Source: an uncultured Paracoccaceae bacterium (GTDB taxonomy: Bacteria > Bacteroidota > Bacteroidia > Flavobacteriales > Flavobacteriaceae). Taken from it: a stretch of DNA of 64,000 nucleotides. The position numbers and the translations under genes were made by a program. The notes under the pieces were generated by a model. The model saw only the letters and a program-made list of their open reading frames with translations, was not told the DNA's origin and searched no databases. Below are positions 16,927 to 27,803 of the stretch, in pieces. The stretch lies in the NCBI GenBank assembly GCA_943788135.1, contig CALSPC010000003.1, forward strand, positions 496,001 through 560,000. Direction: 5' to 3'. Position 1 is the first letter of the stretch. The number at the start of each line of letters is the position of its first letter.

Positions 16927-19539
16927 ATGAAATCTCAAGATATAAGATCTCAATTTTTAGCCTTTTTTGAAACAAAAAAACACCAAGTTTTAGCTTCAGC
17001 ACCAATGGTCGTAAAAGACGATCCGTCCTTGTTGTTTGTCAATTCGGGAATGGCACCATTCAAAGCCTATTTTCTTGAAGATGAAACCCCACCAAAAAAT
17101 CGAATTACCGATACTCAAAAATGTTTACGAGTTTCAGGAAAACACAATGACTTGGAAGAAGTGGGCTATGACACCTATCACCACACGCTCTTTGAGATGT
17201 TGGGGAATTGGAGTTTTGGGGATTACTTCAAAAAAGAAGCTATTGAATGGGCTTGGGAACTGTTGACTGAAGTCTATCAAATTGATAAAGATATTCTGTA
17301 TGTAACCGTATTTGAAGGCAGTAAAGACGATAATACCCCTATGGATTCTGAAGCCTATAACATTTGGAAAACATTGATTCCTGAAGACCGTATTCTTATG
17401 GGTAATAAGGCAGATAATTTTTGGGAAATGGGTGAGCAAGGGCCTTGTGGACCATGTAGTGAAATACATGTAGACATCCGTTCCAAAGCAGATAAAGCAA
17501 AAGTGCCTGGTCATGAATTGATTAATAAAGACCATCCACAAGTTGTTGAAATATGGAACCTTGTCTTTATGGAATTTAACCGTAAAGCCAATGGAAGTTT
17601 AGACCCTCTGCCCAACAAACACATTGACACGGGTATGGGATTTGAGCGCCTTTGTATGGTGCTTCAAAATGTGACCTCTAATTATGATACGGATGTGTTT
17701 ACGCCTATAATTCGCGAAATTGAAACCATCTCAGGTTTAGATTACGGTAAACAACTCAAACAAGATATAGCCATCCGCGTTATAGCCGACCATGTAAGAG
17801 CCGTTGCTTTTTCTATTGCAGATGGTCAGTTGCCGAGTAATACTGGCGCTGGTTACGTAATTCGAAGAATTTTAAGGCGGGCTGTACGTTACGGATTTAC
17901 ATTTTTGGAGCTTAAAGATCCTTTTATGTATCGATTGGTTTCTGTGCTCACTAAGCAAATGGGTGCAGTTTTTCCAGAATTATTGGCTCAAAAACAATTA
18001 ATCCAAAATGTAATTAAAGAAGAAGAAACGTCTTTTTTAAGAACACTCGACCAAGGACTCGTACTTTTAGATCGGATTATAGAAACCACAAAAGGCACAC
18101 AAGTCTCAGGAGATAAAGCTTTTGAATTATACGACACCTATGGATTCCCCGTCGATTTAACGGCCTTGATCCTTAGTGAAAAAGAAATGACTTTAGACAA
18201 TGCTGGTTTTGAGGTGGAACTTCAAAAACAAAAAAACCGTTCCAGAGCTGCTAGTGAGGTTTCAACCGAAGATTGGACGATTGTTTTAGATGATGCGGTG
18301 CAGGAATTTGTGGGGTACGATGTCTTAAAAACTACTGTTAAACTCACAAAATACAGAAAAGTAACTTCTGTTAAAGATGGTGAACACTACCAGTTAGTGT
18401 TTAACCTCACCCCGTTTTATTCTGAAAGTGGTGGACAGGTTGGTGACAAAGGCTATTTAGAAGCCGCTAACGGCGATGTAGTTTATATTTTAGATACTAA
18501 AAAAGAAAATAATGTAGCCATTCATATGGCGAAACATTTACCGAAAAATATAACCGACACCTTCACGGCTGTAGTGGACGCAAATCAACGCTTTCGTACA
18601 GAATGTAACCATACAGCTACTCATTTGCTCCATCAAGCTTTGAGAGAAATTTTGGGAACACATGTCGAGCAGAAAGGATCAGCAGTTCATTCTAAATATT
18701 TACGTTTTGATTTTTCTCATTTTTCAAAAGTTACTGATGAACAACTCAAAGAGATTGAAAATTTTGTCAATGCTCGTATTGAAGGTAAATTAGACTTGGA
18801 AGAACACCGTGCCGTACCAATGGAACAGGCTGTTTCAGACGGCGCTATGGCACTTTTTGGCGAAAAATATGGCGACGTGGTTCGTACCATTCGTTTTGGT
18901 AATTCTATCGAATTATGCGGTGGAACGCATGTCAAGAATACAGCAGATATATGGCATTTTAAAATCAAGTCGGAAGGCGCAGTTGCTTCAGGAATACGGC
19001 GTATTGAAGCCATTACAAATGATGCTGCTAAAGAATTTTATGTTCAAAACAATGCTAGCTTTGAACGCTTAAAATCAGCACTTAATAATTCAAGTGACCC
19101 TGTCAAATCTCTTATGGATTTGAAAGCAGAAAACTCTAAACTCAAGAAACAAATTGAAGCCCTTTTAAAAGACAAGGCAGCGGCAATGAAAGGGAATTTA
19201 AAACAAGAAGTAGAACTGATTAATGGGGTTCATTTTTTAGCGAAACAGGTAGATTTAGATGCCGCGGGAATTAAAGATTTATCTTTTGAACTAGGGCAAG
19301 CGTTTGATAGTGCAGTGTTACTTTTTGGTTCAGAACAAAACGGCAAAGCATTACTCAGCTGTTATGTGTCAAAAGGACTCGTGACTGCGAAAGACCTTAA
19401 TGCGGGAACCATTGTGCGCGAACTTGGACGTTACATTCAAGGCGGAGGCGGTGGACAACCCTTTTATGCTACTGCTGGTGGTAAGCATCCTGACGGGTTA
19501 AAAGAGGCTCTAGAAAAAGCAAAATCGTATATCTTGTAA
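16927..19539 (+). CDS. alaS: Alanine--tRNA ligase
   Basis: Charges tRNA-Ala. The 870-residue protein has the class II catalytic core at the N-terminus (F-x-N-S-G-M-x-P-F-K, then R-x-x-x-x-Q-K-C-L-R), the tRNA-recognition domain, the editing domain with its zinc ligands H-T-A-T-H (about 560) and C-G-G-T-H (about 665), and the C-terminal coiled coil and DHHA1 domain ending in [14 protein letters not shown]. It is divergent from the M23 operon; the ATG is only one base after a T5G run, and no good -7 box was found at a usual distance. Confidence 0.98.
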   Translation: MKSQDIRSQFLAFFETKKHQVLASAPMVVKDDPSLLFVNSGMAPFKAYFLEDETPPKNRITDTQKCLRVSGKHNDLEEVGYDTYHHTLFEMLGNWSFGDYFKKEAIEWAWELLTEVYQIDKDILYVTVFEGSKDDNTPMDSEAYNIWKTLIPEDRILMGNKADNFWEMGEQGPCGPCSEIHVDIRSKADKAKVPGHELINKDHPQVVEIWNLVFMEFNRKANGSLDPLPNKHIDTGMGFERLCMVLQNVTSNYDTDVFTPIIREIETISGLDYGKQLKQDIAIRVIADHVRAVAFSIADGQLPSNTGAGYVIRRILRRAVRYGFTFLELKDPFMYRLVSVLTKQMGAVFPELLAQKQLIQNVIKEEETSFLRTLDQGLVLLDRIIETTKGTQVSGDKAFELYDTYGFPVDLTALILSEKEMTLDNAGFEVELQKQKNRSRAASEVSTEDWTIVLDDAVQEFVGYDVLKTTVKLTKYRKVTSVKDGEHYQLVFNLTPFYSESGGQVGDKGYLEAANGDVVYILDTKKENNVAIHMAKHLPKNITDTFTAVVDANQRFRTECNHTATHLLHQALREILGTHVEQKGSAVHSKYLRFDFSHFSKVTDEQLKEIENFVNARIEGKLDLEEHRAVPMEQAVSDGAMALFGEKYGDVVRTIRFGNSIELCGGTHVKNTADIWHFKIKSEGAVASGIRRIEAITNDAAKEFYVQNNASFERLKSALNNSSDPVKSLMDLKAENSKLKKQIEALLKDKAAAMKGNLKQEVELINGVHFLAKQVDLDAAGIKDLSFELGQAFDSAVLLFGSEQNGKALLSCYVSKGLVTAKDLNAGTIVRELGRYIQGGGGGQPFYATAGGKHPDGLKEALEKAKSYIL

Positions 19540-19549
19540 TCTAAGTATT

Positions 19550-20497
19550 GTGAAGCTACAAACTCAGATTCCTTTAATACAACAAACACCAGCTATCGAC
19601 TACGATTCAAAACTGCTGTTGTTAGGATCGTGTTTTGCAGAAAATATGGCGAAAAAGCTGTCCTATTTTAAGTTTCAGAATAAGGTTAATCCTCTTGGGG
19701 TATTATTTAATCCCGTAGCAATTTCCGAGCTATTGATTAGAGCAAAAGCATCGACTCCATACACTGAAAAAGATGTTTTTTATAGTAATGATTGTTGGCA
19801 AAGTTTCCGAGCACATTCTCGATTAAATAGCACTTCGAAATCCGAAATGATAACAGGCTTAAATACGGCTTTGCAATCCACTCAAGACCACTTAAAAAGC
19901 GCCTCTCATGTCTTTCTGACATTTGGTACAGCTTGGGTTTATAAACATATACAATCACAAACTGTTGTGGCAAACTGCCATAAACAACCTCAAGACCAGT
20001 TTGAAAAATCGATTCTGAGTGTTGCTCAACTTCAAAAGATTTTTGCAACTATTATTTCAGTCTTGAAAGCTTTTAATCCAAAGGTGACTATTGTGTTTTC
20101 AATTTCTCCAGTCCGCCATCTAAAAGACGGTTTTGTTGAAAATAACCAAAGTAAAGCCCATCTTATGGCTGCTGTCCATTCTGTAGTTGAACCCTCAAAA
20201 AACATACAGTATTTCCCATCCTATGAGCTGTTGATGGATGAGCTTAGAGACTATCGTTTTTATAATGAAGACATGGTGCATCCAAACCAGATTGCTATCG
20301 ACTATATTTGGAAAAGATTTCAATATTCATGGATTAGTGATGAATCTACAGCAATAATGCAAGAGGTGAATCAGCTGCAAAAAGGGCTCGCTCACAGACC
20401 GTTTAATCCTTTGGCGGCAGCGCACACAGCGTTTTTGACCAAGTTGGCTGTGAAGGTTAAAACCCTAGAATCAAGGTTTCCGTTTATGAAGTTTTAA
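19550..20497 (+). CDS. GSCFA domain protein
   Basis: A 315-residue protein of the GSCFA family, named for the motif seen here at L-L-G-S-C-F-A-E-N (about 26-34). Other conserved parts are F-L-T-F-G-T-A-W-V-Y, S-I-S-P-V-R-H, and Y-F-P-S-Y-E-L with D-x-x-H-P-N near the end. The G-x-S-x-F and D-x-x-H arrangement resembles SGNH/GDSL hydrolases, so acyl-ester hydrolysis or transfer is plausible; the substrate is unknown. Start GTG at 19550, 10 nt after alaS, chosen because no other start keeps the N-terminal strand. Confidence 0.85.
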   Translation: MKLQTQIPLIQQTPAIDYDSKLLLLGSCFAENMAKKLSYFKFQNKVNPLGVLFNPVAISELLIRAKASTPYTEKDVFYSNDCWQSFRAHSRLNSTSKSEMITGLNTALQSTQDHLKSASHVFLTFGTAWVYKHIQSQTVVANCHKQPQDQFEKSILSVAQLQKIFATIISVLKAFNPKVTIVFSISPVRHLKDGFVENNQSKAHLMAAVHSVVEPSKNIQYFPSYELLMDELRDYRFYNEDMVHPNQIAIDYIWKRFQYSWISDESTAIMQEVNQLQKGLAHRPFNPLAAAHTAFLTKLAVKVKTLESRFPFMKF

Positions 20498-20555
20498 TGA
20501 GATCTATTTAAAACCCTAAAATTCTAGTATATTAGCCTAAACAAATCTAGACACT

Positions 20556-21311
20556 ATGTCAACGTCTTACGTCCATTTAAATGTCGAAAATAAAGTTGGT
20601 TATATTGAATTTTATAATCCACCTCATAATGCGTTACCAGCATCCTTATTAGCAATTCTTACAGAAACCATAGAAACGGCAGCTAATGACCCTTCTATTA
20701 GCGTGATTGTCTTACAAAGTGGAGGAGACCGAACGTTCTGTGCAGGCGCAAGTTTTGAGGAGTTAGTAGCCATTTCAAATCCTGAACAAGGGACTGCTTT
20801 TTTTGAAGGTTTTGCCAATGTGATCAATGCGCTTCGAAACTGCTCTAAACTCACGATTGGTCGTGTGCAAGGCAAAGCTGTTGGAGGCGGAGTTGGGTTA
20901 GCAGCCGCAACCGATTATTGTATGGCAACAACACATTCAGATATAAAATTAAGCGAACTCACTATCGGAATTGGTCCGTTTGTGATTGAACCTGCCGTAA
21001 CTCGAAAAATTGGATCAAGTGCAATGACTCAATTAAGTTTAGAAGCCTCAACATTTTTCTCAGCGCAATGGGCACACGACAAGGGGTTGTACATGAAAAT
21101 ATGTTCTTCGAAAGAATCCCTAGATGCCGAAGTGAAGCAATTCGCAGAACAGTTATGTAGCTATAATCCAGAAGCCCTAATGCAGCTTAAAAAAACAATT
21201 TGGGATGGCACAGCACACTGGGCAGAATTACTAAAAAAACGCGCTGCTATAAGTGGCCGCTTAGTCTTGAGTGAGTTCACAAAATCTCAACTAAAAAACA
21301 GAAGTAAATAG
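20556..21311 (+). CDS. Enoyl-CoA hydratase/isomerase family protein
   Basis: A 251-residue crotonase-fold enzyme. The oxyanion-hole segments are F-C-A-G-A-S-F-E-E-L (about 66-75) and G-K-A-V-G-G-G-V-G-L-A (about 106-116); the catalytic glutamate is expected in S-E-L-T-I-G-I-G-P-F-V-I-E-P. That last region resembles methylglutaconyl-CoA hydratase (leucine degradation), and the next gene is a branched-chain aminotransferase, but general enoyl-CoA hydratase activity is equally possible. Gap of 58 nt to the GSCFA gene and 31 nt to ilvE. Confidence 0.85.
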   Translation: MSTSYVHLNVENKVGYIEFYNPPHNALPASLLAILTETIETAANDPSISVIVLQSGGDRTFCAGASFEELVAISNPEQGTAFFEGFANVINALRNCSKLTIGRVQGKAVGGGVGLAAATDYCMATTHSDIKLSELTIGIGPFVIEPAVTRKIGSSAMTQLSLEASTFFSAQWAHDKGLYMKICSSKESLDAEVKQFAEQLCSYNPEALMQLKKTIWDGTAHWAELLKKRAAISGRLVLSEFTKSQLKNRSK

Positions 21312-21342
21312 GCGTTTAATTTCATTTAAACCTTTTATAGTA

Positions 21343-22401
21343 ATGGCACATTCAATATCAGTTAAAACAGTTAAGAAATCAAATGTTGATGGACTTGACT
21401 TTGATACAATTGCTTTAGGGCGCACATTTACGGATCATATGTTTGTTTGCGACTATGAAGAAGGGCAATGGTGCAATCCAAGAATTACGCCTATGGATAC
21501 AATTCCAATGCATCCTGCATGTATGGCATTGCATTATGGACAGGCTTTGTTTGAAGGCATGAAAGCCACACTCGGGACAAAGGGCGCACCTTTGTTATTT
21601 CGTCCCGAAAAAAATGCAGAACGCTTAAATTTTAGTGCCCGCCGTTTGGGTATGCCAGAGTTTCCAATCCCACTTTTTGTAGAGGCCTTGAAACAATTGG
21701 TGCATTTGGACCAAAAATGGATCCCGCCACACGAAGGAAGTGCGTTGTATTTACGTCCTTTTATGTTTGCCGATGAAGCCTTTATTGGGATGCGGGCTGC
21801 AAACTCCTATAAATTTATTGTGATGGCATCGCCCTCAAAACCAATATACACCAACCGTGTGCGTTTGTATGCAGAAACCACTTTTATTCGCGCTGCGCAT
21901 GGTGGTACAGGTGAGGCAAAAGCTGCAGGAAATTATGCTGCTGCTGTACTGCCTACCGAAATTGCTAAATCTAAAGGCTTTGATCAAGTACTGTGGCTAG
22001 ATGCTAAGGAATTTAAATATATTCAAGAAGTAGGTACCATGAATATTTTTTTTAAAATTAATGGTGCTTTTGTCACACCATCATTAGATGGCTCCATTTT
22101 AGCTGGAATTACACGGATGAGTGTGATTGAATTTTTACGCCACAAAGGCTATGATGTCGAAGAGCGTCCCATTACAATTGATGAGGTTATTGAAGCCTCT
22201 AATTCTGGCAAATTAGAAGAAGCATTTGGAACTGGTACTGCTGTTGGGATCGCTATGATTCAAGAGATTGGTTATAAAGACAGTCTGATTCATGTTTCCG
22301 ATACGAGTCCTGTAGGGCAACTTGTTTTAGACACCATCAATGGCGTTCGAATTGGAACACTTCCCGATGAATTAAATTGGATGGTTACTGTAGAGGCCTA
22401 A
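21343..22401 (+). CDS. ilvE: Branched-chain amino acid aminotransferase
   Basis: A PLP-dependent class IV aminotransferase that interconverts leucine, isoleucine and valine with their 2-oxo acids. The 352-residue length and the motifs H-Y-G-Q-A-L-F-E-G-M-K-A, R-x-x-x-N-A-x-R-L, G-T-G-E-A-K-A-A-G-N-Y (PLP lysine) and the E-V-G-T-M-N-I-F-F substrate loop identify the type II (BCAT-like) form. The 3' end overlaps the convergent glycosyltransferase gene by 17 nt, with no terminator between them. Confidence 0.95.
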   Translation: MAHSISVKTVKKSNVDGLDFDTIALGRTFTDHMFVCDYEEGQWCNPRITPMDTIPMHPACMALHYGQALFEGMKATLGTKGAPLLFRPEKNAERLNFSARRLGMPEFPIPLFVEALKQLVHLDQKWIPPHEGSALYLRPFMFADEAFIGMRAANSYKFIVMASPSKPIYTNRVRLYAETTFIRAAHGGTGEAKAAGNYAAAVLPTEIAKSKGFDQVLWLDAKEFKYIQEVGTMNIFFKINGAFVTPSLDGSILAGITRMSVIEFLRHKGYDVEERPITIDEVIEASNSGKLEEAFGTGTAVGIAMIQEIGYKDSLIHVSDTSPVGQLVLDTINGVRIGTLPDELNWMVTVEA

Positions 22402-23242
22402 ATTTTCGTTTGATATTTTTCCACCGGTAAGCTCTGATAAACGCGCCTTGATCAGCGTCAATGAGAAAAGGTTCGCTTTGAAAAGATGCTTTGATATAGC
22501 CCATGATATAATCCCAAAAAAGAGTCACGCGTCGTTTTTTGAATGCGAGTTTCAAAGCCGATAAAAAGGCTAATACAAATCCGTAGCGCATTTTGTAGAG
22601 AGCAGTTCCTTGCAAATGTTTAGCATTTCGGTTATAGTGGGCGCCAGTAGGTTTTAAATGTTTTACGTGTAAAGTAGCATCGGTTTTAAATTCCCATCCA
22701 TAGTAAAGTGCTAATAATTCATCAAGAGTATCCCATCCCATTGCTTTTTTCAGACCGCCAATATCTGAAAAACACACTTTTCTGTATGCTTTTAATCCCC
22801 CTCGAATATGAGCTTTTGAAGTCAGATTTTCTAATACCCATTGCCCATTTTTTTCTATATAACAGTGTCCGGCAACCATACCCAAACGCGAATTGTTATG
22901 ATAATGCTTTGTGAGAGTTTCAAGATAATTTTCAGGAAATATTACATCGGCATCGAATTTGCAAATGACATCATATTCAGCATCTAAAGTTTCATACCCT
23001 TTATAGAAAGCAGTTATAATTTTCCCACCTGGTAGGTGTGTATCTGATGAGGTGTTTGAAACCAATGAAATCCAGGGGTGCGTTTTTGATAAGGTTGTTA
23101 CAATGGCTGCTGTTTCATCTGATGAATGGTCATCAACCACCACAACTTTGGTTGGTAGTAAAGTTTGATTTGTTAGAGATTGAAGCGTTGTGCCAATAAA
23201 ATCAGCTTCGTTATGGGCCGGTATGACAATATAAAACTTCAA
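22385..23242 (-). CDS. Glycosyltransferase family 2
   Basis: A 285-residue GT-A fold glycosyltransferase. It opens with F-Y-I-V-I-P-A-H-N-E-A (3-13), then V-V-V-D-D-H-S-S-D-E-T (nucleotide site), and the metal-binding C-K-F-D-A-D (DxD) motif near residue 90; W-D-T-L-D-E near 170 gives the E-D type base region. One short amphipathic region near the C-terminus may touch the membrane, but there are no clear transmembrane helices. Donor and acceptor are unknown. It overlaps the upstream methyltransferase by 4 nt and is the last gene of the gcvP-ketosynthase-methyltransferase run. Confidence 0.88.
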   Translation of the reverse strand: MKFYIVIPAHNEADFIGTTLQSLTNQTLLPTKVVVVDDHSSDETAAIVTTLSKTHPWISLVSNTSSDTHLPGGKIITAFYKGYETLDAEYDVICKFDADVIFPENYLETLTKHYHNNSRLGMVAGHCYIEKNGQWVLENLTSKAHIRGGLKAYRKVCFSDIGGLKKAMGWDTLDELLALYYGWEFKTDATLHVKHLKPTGAHYNRNAKHLQGTALYKMRYGFVLAFLSALKLAFKKRRVTLFWDYIMGYIKASFQSEPFLIDADQGAFIRAYRWKNIKRKFRPLQ

Positions 23243-23760
23243 ATCCTTTCAGCGTAAACAATATAATATCTCGGCGTAAACCATCGAAGTAAAGGCCTGA
23301 ATCCAATTTTTTTTGTAGGATTCGTCCATTTTTCAGTAGCAATAATTTTCCACCCTGCTTTTTCTAATAACCAGTCAAATTGCCAGGATTCAAACTCGTG
23401 AAAATGACGATCTCTAGGGTCAGTTTTACTGCGATAGGCGGAAGCAAACCATAACCGAAGCGGAATACTGGCTACTAATTTTTTGGATTTGATGCTTTTC
23501 AAAACGGTAAAAGGCGAGAGTAAATGCTCAAATATTTCAAAGGCAGTTACAACATCAGAAGTGTCGGCGTCTAACGTGCTCGTATCAACATCTAAATCTT
23601 CTCCCGAAGTATTTTCTATCGTAAACCCTTCATGTTTTAAAATTTCAGAAAACGGATTTGCAACCCCTAAATCTAAAATAGTTTCTGTAGGCGAAACATG
23701 ACGCTTAAAAAATTTTAGCGTATGCTTGTAGCGTTTTTTAGGGAAATTAGATCCGTACAT
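23239..23760 (-). CDS. SAM-dependent methyltransferase (class I)
   Basis: A 173-residue class I methyltransferase. The SAM loop is I-L-D-L-G-V-A-N-P-F (about 28-37), the acidic residue after strand 2 is in S-G-E-D-L-D-V-D, and the T-A-F-E-I-F-E-H-L segment (about 72-80) is the UbiE/Methyltransf_11-like post-motif. The ATG at 23760 lies one base after the stop of the ketosynthase; an earlier in-frame ATG at 23826 would overlap that gene by 65 nt and is less likely. Substrate unknown; its place between a ketosynthase and a glycosyltransferase suggests a lipid or glycolipid intermediate. Confidence 0.82.
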   Translation of the reverse strand: MYGSNFPKKRYKHTLKFFKRHVSPTETILDLGVANPFSEILKHEGFTIENTSGEDLDVDTSTLDADTSDVVTAFEIFEHLLSPFTVLKSIKSKKLVASIPLRLWFASAYRSKTDPRDRHFHEFESWQFDWLLEKAGWKIIATEKWTNPTKKIGFRPLLRWFTPRYYIVYAERI

Positions 23761-23761
23761 A

Positions 23762-24820
23762 TTAGTATCTGTAAGTAATCGCATTGATGTGCATTCCTGC
23801 ACCCACACTAGCAAATATAATAACATCTCCTTTATGAAGTTGATGCCCTTCCATTTGGTTACTTTTAATAAGGTCTAATAACGTTGGTACTGTGGCTACC
23901 GAACTATTTCCTAATTTATGAATACTCATCGGCATGATGCCCTCAGGAACTGGAGTTTTGTAAAGCCTATAAAAACGACTGATAATGGCTTCATCCATTT
24001 TTTCATTGGCTTGATGAATCAATATTTTTTTCACATCCTTAATATCCACGCCACTAGCATCTAAACAAGTTTTCATGGCACTTGGAACATTAGACAATGC
24101 GAATTCATATATTTTACGTCCATACATTTTGATGAAACGGGTATCTTCATCTAAAGACTTGTTGTTTGAACATCCAAAAAATAAATGATAAACTTCATCA
24201 TGGGTGTATGAGGCTGATTCATGCGATAATATACCGCCTTCTTCTTCTGTTGATTCAATAATAGTAGCACCTGCGCCATCCGAATAAATCATAGAATCTC
24301 TATCATAAGGATCCACCACTCTAGAGAGTGTTTCAGCACCGATAACCAGACATCGTTTGGCCATGCCTGCTTTGATGTATGCTTGAGCCTGTATTACGCC
24401 TTCGACCCAACCAGGACAACCAAAAAGGATATCATAAGCCACACATTTTGGGTTCTTTATTTTTAAACTATTTTTCACGCGCGCTGCTAAACACGGCAAA
24501 ATATCGCTTTGTATAGCGCCAGCTTTAACATCTCCAAAATTATGAGCCAGGATAATGTAATCTATAGTTTCAGGATCAATATTAGCATCTTTTATGGCTT
24601 GTTCTGCGGCTAACGCGCCAAGATCAGATGTTGTCAAGTGGTCTTCAGCATATCGACGTTCTGAAATTCCGGTAATAGCTTTGAATTTTTTTACAATAAC
24701 CTCATTAGAAGACGGAATCTCTGAGCCGTCAATATTTAGAAAGGAATGCTGTTGGAAGGCCTCGTTTTTCTGTACTATTTTTGGAATATAACTCCCAACT
24801 CCTGTAATTTTGATACTCAT
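23762..24820 (-). CDS. 3-oxoacyl-ACP synthase III family (FabH-like) protein
   Basis: A 352-residue thiolase-fold condensing enzyme. The catalytic cysteine is C135 in F-G-C-P-G-W, with the histidine in I-H-Q-A-N-E-K and the asparagine in L-G-N-S-S-V-A-T, so the FabH triad Cys-His-Asn is complete. In contrast to typical FabH (about 330 residues), it carries an extra loop near residues 25-45 and the substrate loop differs, so it may use a special acyl donor rather than start housekeeping fatty acid synthesis. It lies 12 nt after gcvP and one base before a methyltransferase. Confidence 0.85.
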   Translation of the reverse strand: MSIKITGVGSYIPKIVQKNEAFQQHSFLNIDGSEIPSSNEVIVKKFKAITGISERRYAEDHLTTSDLGALAAEQAIKDANIDPETIDYIILAHNFGDVKAGAIQSDILPCLAARVKNSLKIKNPKCVAYDILFGCPGWVEGVIQAQAYIKAGMAKRCLVIGAETLSRVVDPYDRDSMIYSDGAGATIIESTEEEGGILSHESASYTHDEVYHLFFGCSNNKSLDEDTRFIKMYGRKIYEFALSNVPSAMKTCLDASGVDIKDVKKILIHQANEKMDEAIISRFYRLYKTPVPEGIMPMSIHKLGNSSVATVPTLLDLIKSNQMEGHQLHKGDVIIFASVGAGMHINAITYRY

Positions 24821-24832
24821 AGTGTGCGTGTT

Positions 24833-27685
24833 TTATGCTTCGACATAGGCCTCAATTGGGGCGCATGTACATATTAAATTTCGATCGCCATAGGCGTCAT
24901 CAACGCGACGAACAGATGGCCAAAATTTATCTTCTTTTATATAGTCTAATGGAAATGCTGCAACTGTTCTTGTGTAAGGAAGTTCCCAGGCATCGTTGGT
25001 GAGCATTTCTTGTGTATGTGGCGCATTTTTTAAAGGGTTGTTAGGCTGGTCTTTGGTTGCCGTTTCAATTTCTTTTCGGATAGCAATCATCGCATCACAA
25101 AACCGATCCATTTCCGCCTTACTTTCACTTTCTGTGGGTTCAATCATCATAGTACCAGCAACAGGAAAAGATACGGTTGGGGCGTGAAACCCAAAATCCA
25201 TAAGCCGTTTTGCAATATCGACAACCTCAATCCCTTTAGCTTTAAAATTGCGACAATCAATAATCATTTCATGCGCCGCACGTCCGCGTTCTCCAGAATA
25301 TAAAGTGTCATAATATCCTTGAAGTCGTTCCTTGATGTAATTGGCGTTTAGGATAGCGATTTTTGTAGAATCGGTTAGTCCTTTTGCCCCTAACATTTTG
25401 ATGTAGCCATAGGAAATCAAACAGGCTAACGAGGATCCGAAAGGAGCACCTGAAATGGAATTAATGGCTGCTGAGCCTCCTGTTTCGATTAATGGATTGC
25501 CAGGTAAAAATGGTGTTAATTGTTTTGCAACACATATTGGTCCAACCCCAGGACCACCACCGCCATGAGGTATTGCAAATGTTTTATGAAGGTTCAAATG
25601 GCATACATCAGCGCCAATATTGCCTGGGTTGGTCAACCCAACTTGAGCATTCATGTTAGCGCCATCCATATAAACCTGCCCACCATTATCATGAATAATT
25701 TTAGTAATCTCTTTGATAGCAGATTCATAAACGCCATGCGTTGAGGGATAGGTCACCATCAAGGCAGCTAAGTTGTCTTTGTGAAGGGTTGCTTTTTCTC
25801 TTAAATCATCTACATCAATATTTCCATTTTCAGATGATTTTGTCACAACGACTTTCATTCCTGCCATCACCGCGCTCGCAGGGTTTGTTCCGTGTGCAGA
25901 TGATGGAATGATACAAATATTTCGGTGTGAATCTCCTCTTGATTCATGATAAGCTCTTATAACCATCAGTCCCGCAAATTCGCCTTGAGCTCCAGAATTG
26001 GGTTGAAGTGATGTTCCTGCAAACCCAGTAATTTCGGTGAGTTGTGCTTCGAGCTTAGTCAGTACAGTTCGGTAACCTTCCACTTGGTCTAGGGGTGCAA
26101 ACGGGTGAATGTTTCCCCAATTTGGCCAACTCAAGGGCAGCATTTCTACAGCTGCATTGAGTTTCATGGTGCAAGACCCTAATGAAATCATTGAGAAATT
26201 AAGAGCGAGATCTTTGCGTTCTAAGCGTTTGATATAACGCATCAATTCCGTTTCAGAATGATGACTATTAAAAATCTCTTGACTTAAATAATCGGAAGCG
26301 CGTTGCGCCATTTCGGGTAGTCTATGAGTTGAAACAAGCGCCTGAATCGGAGTCGTAGTTTTATGATAAACTTCACCAAAAATAGAAATAATGAGATTAA
26401 GATCTAAAATTGTTGTGGTTTCATTTACTGAAATAGAAACTGTTGTAGCGTCAGGATAATAAAAATTAACTTCCTGTTGTTCCGCTTTAATTTTGAGCTT
26501 TGAATTCTCAGGAACACGAACTTGGATGGTGTCAAAAAACGATTGGTGTACCAATTCGAAGCCTAAACCCTCCAGAGTATTGGCTAAAGAAACAGTTGTA
26601 GAATGCACTTTATGGGCAATATATTTTAATCCTTTTGGACCGTGATATACGGCATACATTCCTGCCATGACTGCAAGCAATACTTGTGCGGTACAAATAT
26701 TGGATGTTGCGCGATCTCTTTTGATATGTTGTTCGCGGGTTTGAAGTGCCATACGCAAAGCACGATTGCCATCCATGTCTTTGGTCACTCCAATAATTCT
26801 TCCAGGAATAAAACGTTTATAAACTTCTTTTGTTGCAAAATAGGCGGCGTGTGGCCCTCCGTAGCCCATAGGAATACCAAAACGTTGAGTGGTACCAACC
26901 ACCACATCTGCGCCATGTTTGCCAGGCGCTTCTAGAACAACTAAACTTAAAATATCAGCAGCTACGGCTACTTTTATGTCATTTTGATTCGCTTCAGAAA
27001 TAAAACGTTGTAAGTCCACAATTACTCCCGATTTTCCTGGGTATTGTAAAAGCGCTCCAAAATATTCGGATGAAAAATCAAACTTTTCAACACTGCCAAT
27101 AACAAGCTCAATTCCAATGGGAATTGCACGTGTTTTGAGAACAGATAGTGTTTGTGGTAAAATTTCATTGGATACAAAAAACTTCACAACCCCTGTTTTT
27201 ATTTGTAATTTTGGACGTACTGCAAAAAGCAATGCCATCGCTTCAGCGGCAGCTGTACTTTCGTCTAATAACGAAGCATTAGCAAGCTCCATACCGGTCA
27301 AATCTGTAATCATGGTTTGGTAGTTGAGCAAGGCTTCTAAACGCCCTTGCGCAATCTCAGCCTGGTACGGTGTGTAAGCCGTGTACCATCCGGGGTTTTC
27401 TAAAATATTACGTTGAATAACGGCTGGAAGGTTGGAAGGATGATAGCCCATTCCAATAAAAGATTTGTAGACCTTGTTTTTTGAAGCCAACTGATGAATG
27501 TGTTCGATGTATTCTTGTTCACTTAAGGGTGTGTCTAAGCCTAAAGGGGACTGTAATCGAATATTATCAGGAACGGTTTCAACGATCAATTCGTCAATAG
27601 AACCTACGCCAACAACTTTCAACATTTCATTGAAATGTTCATTTCTTGGCCCAATATGCCTCAGAGCAAATACATCTGTTTTCAT
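24833..27685 (-). CDS. gcvP: Glycine dehydrogenase (decarboxylating), P protein
   Basis: P protein of the glycine cleavage system: PLP-dependent decarboxylation of glycine and transfer of the aminomethyl group to lipoylated H protein. The 950-residue length is that of the fused alpha2-type enzyme; the N-terminal half starts R-H-I-G-P-R and the C-terminal half carries the PLP lysine in [16 protein letters not shown]. gcvT and gcvH are not in this window. A -7 box lies about 25 nt upstream of the ATG. Confidence 0.97.
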   Translation of the reverse strand: MKTDVFALRHIGPRNEHFNEMLKVVGVGSIDELIVETVPDNIRLQSPLGLDTPLSEQEYIEHIHQLASKNKVYKSFIGMGYHPSNLPAVIQRNILENPGWYTAYTPYQAEIAQGRLEALLNYQTMITDLTGMELANASLLDESTAAAEAMALLFAVRPKLQIKTGVVKFFVSNEILPQTLSVLKTRAIPIGIELVIGSVEKFDFSSEYFGALLQYPGKSGVIVDLQRFISEANQNDIKVAVAADILSLVVLEAPGKHGADVVVGTTQRFGIPMGYGGPHAAYFATKEVYKRFIPGRIIGVTKDMDGNRALRMALQTREQHIKRDRATSNICTAQVLLAVMAGMYAVYHGPKGLKYIAHKVHSTTVSLANTLEGLGFELVHQSFFDTIQVRVPENSKLKIKAEQQEVNFYYPDATTVSISVNETTTILDLNLIISIFGEVYHKTTTPIQALVSTHRLPEMAQRASDYLSQEIFNSHHSETELMRYIKRLERKDLALNFSMISLGSCTMKLNAAVEMLPLSWPNWGNIHPFAPLDQVEGYRTVLTKLEAQLTEITGFAGTSLQPNSGAQGEFAGLMVIRAYHESRGDSHRNICIIPSSAHGTNPASAVMAGMKVVVTKSSENGNIDVDDLREKATLHKDNLAALMVTYPSTHGVYESAIKEITKIIHDNGGQVYMDGANMNAQVGLTNPGNIGADVCHLNLHKTFAIPHGGGGPGVGPICVAKQLTPFLPGNPLIETGGSAAINSISGAPFGSSLACLISYGYIKMLGAKGLTDSTKIAILNANYIKERLQGYYDTLYSGERGRAAHEMIIDCRNFKAKGIEVVDIAKRLMDFGFHAPTVSFPVAGTMMIEPTESESKAEMDRFCDAMIAIRKEIETATKDQPNNPLKNAPHTQEMLTNDAWELPYTRTVAAFPLDYIKEDKFWPSVRRVDDAYGDRNLICTCAPIEAYVEA

Positions 27686-27709
27686 CGTTTAAGATTCAAG
27701 AATAAAAAA

Positions 27710-27717
27710 CAAAATTA
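27710..27717 (-). promoter_or_regulatory. -7 promoter box upstream of gcvP
   Basis: On the minus strand TAATTTTG (27717-27710) matches TAnnTTTG; the ATG is 24 nt further on. The nearest TTG (27747-27745) is 27 nt upstream of the box, longer than usual, so support is partial. No glycine riboswitch-like structure was recognised in this short leader. Confidence 0.45.
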
Positions 27718-27791
27718 AGGAAATTAATAAGGTTTTAATTTTCTCAAAATGAAAGTTATTAAACAATTCTAAGGGTTATTAACAGTTTGCC

Positions 27792-27799
27792 TATTTTTG
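27792..27799 (+). promoter_or_regulatory. -7 promoter box 4 nt before a start codon
   Basis: TATTTTTG ends exactly 4 nt before the ATG at 27804. With this consensus transcription starts a few bases after the G, so the mRNA would be leaderless or nearly so. No TTG at the usual -33 distance. Confidence 0.5.
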
Positions 27800-27803
27800 C
27801 AGT

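Noticed and set aside
23761-23826. Longer methyltransferase starting at ATG 23826
   Set aside because: It would overlap the ketosynthase gene by 65 nt, while the ATG at 23760 lies one base after that gene's stop and keeps the whole methyltransferase fold.
26642-26935. Plus-strand ORF inside gcvP (97 codons)
   Set aside because: Shadow of the gcvP coding strand; Cys/His-rich by reverse reading of conserved codons, no promoter.
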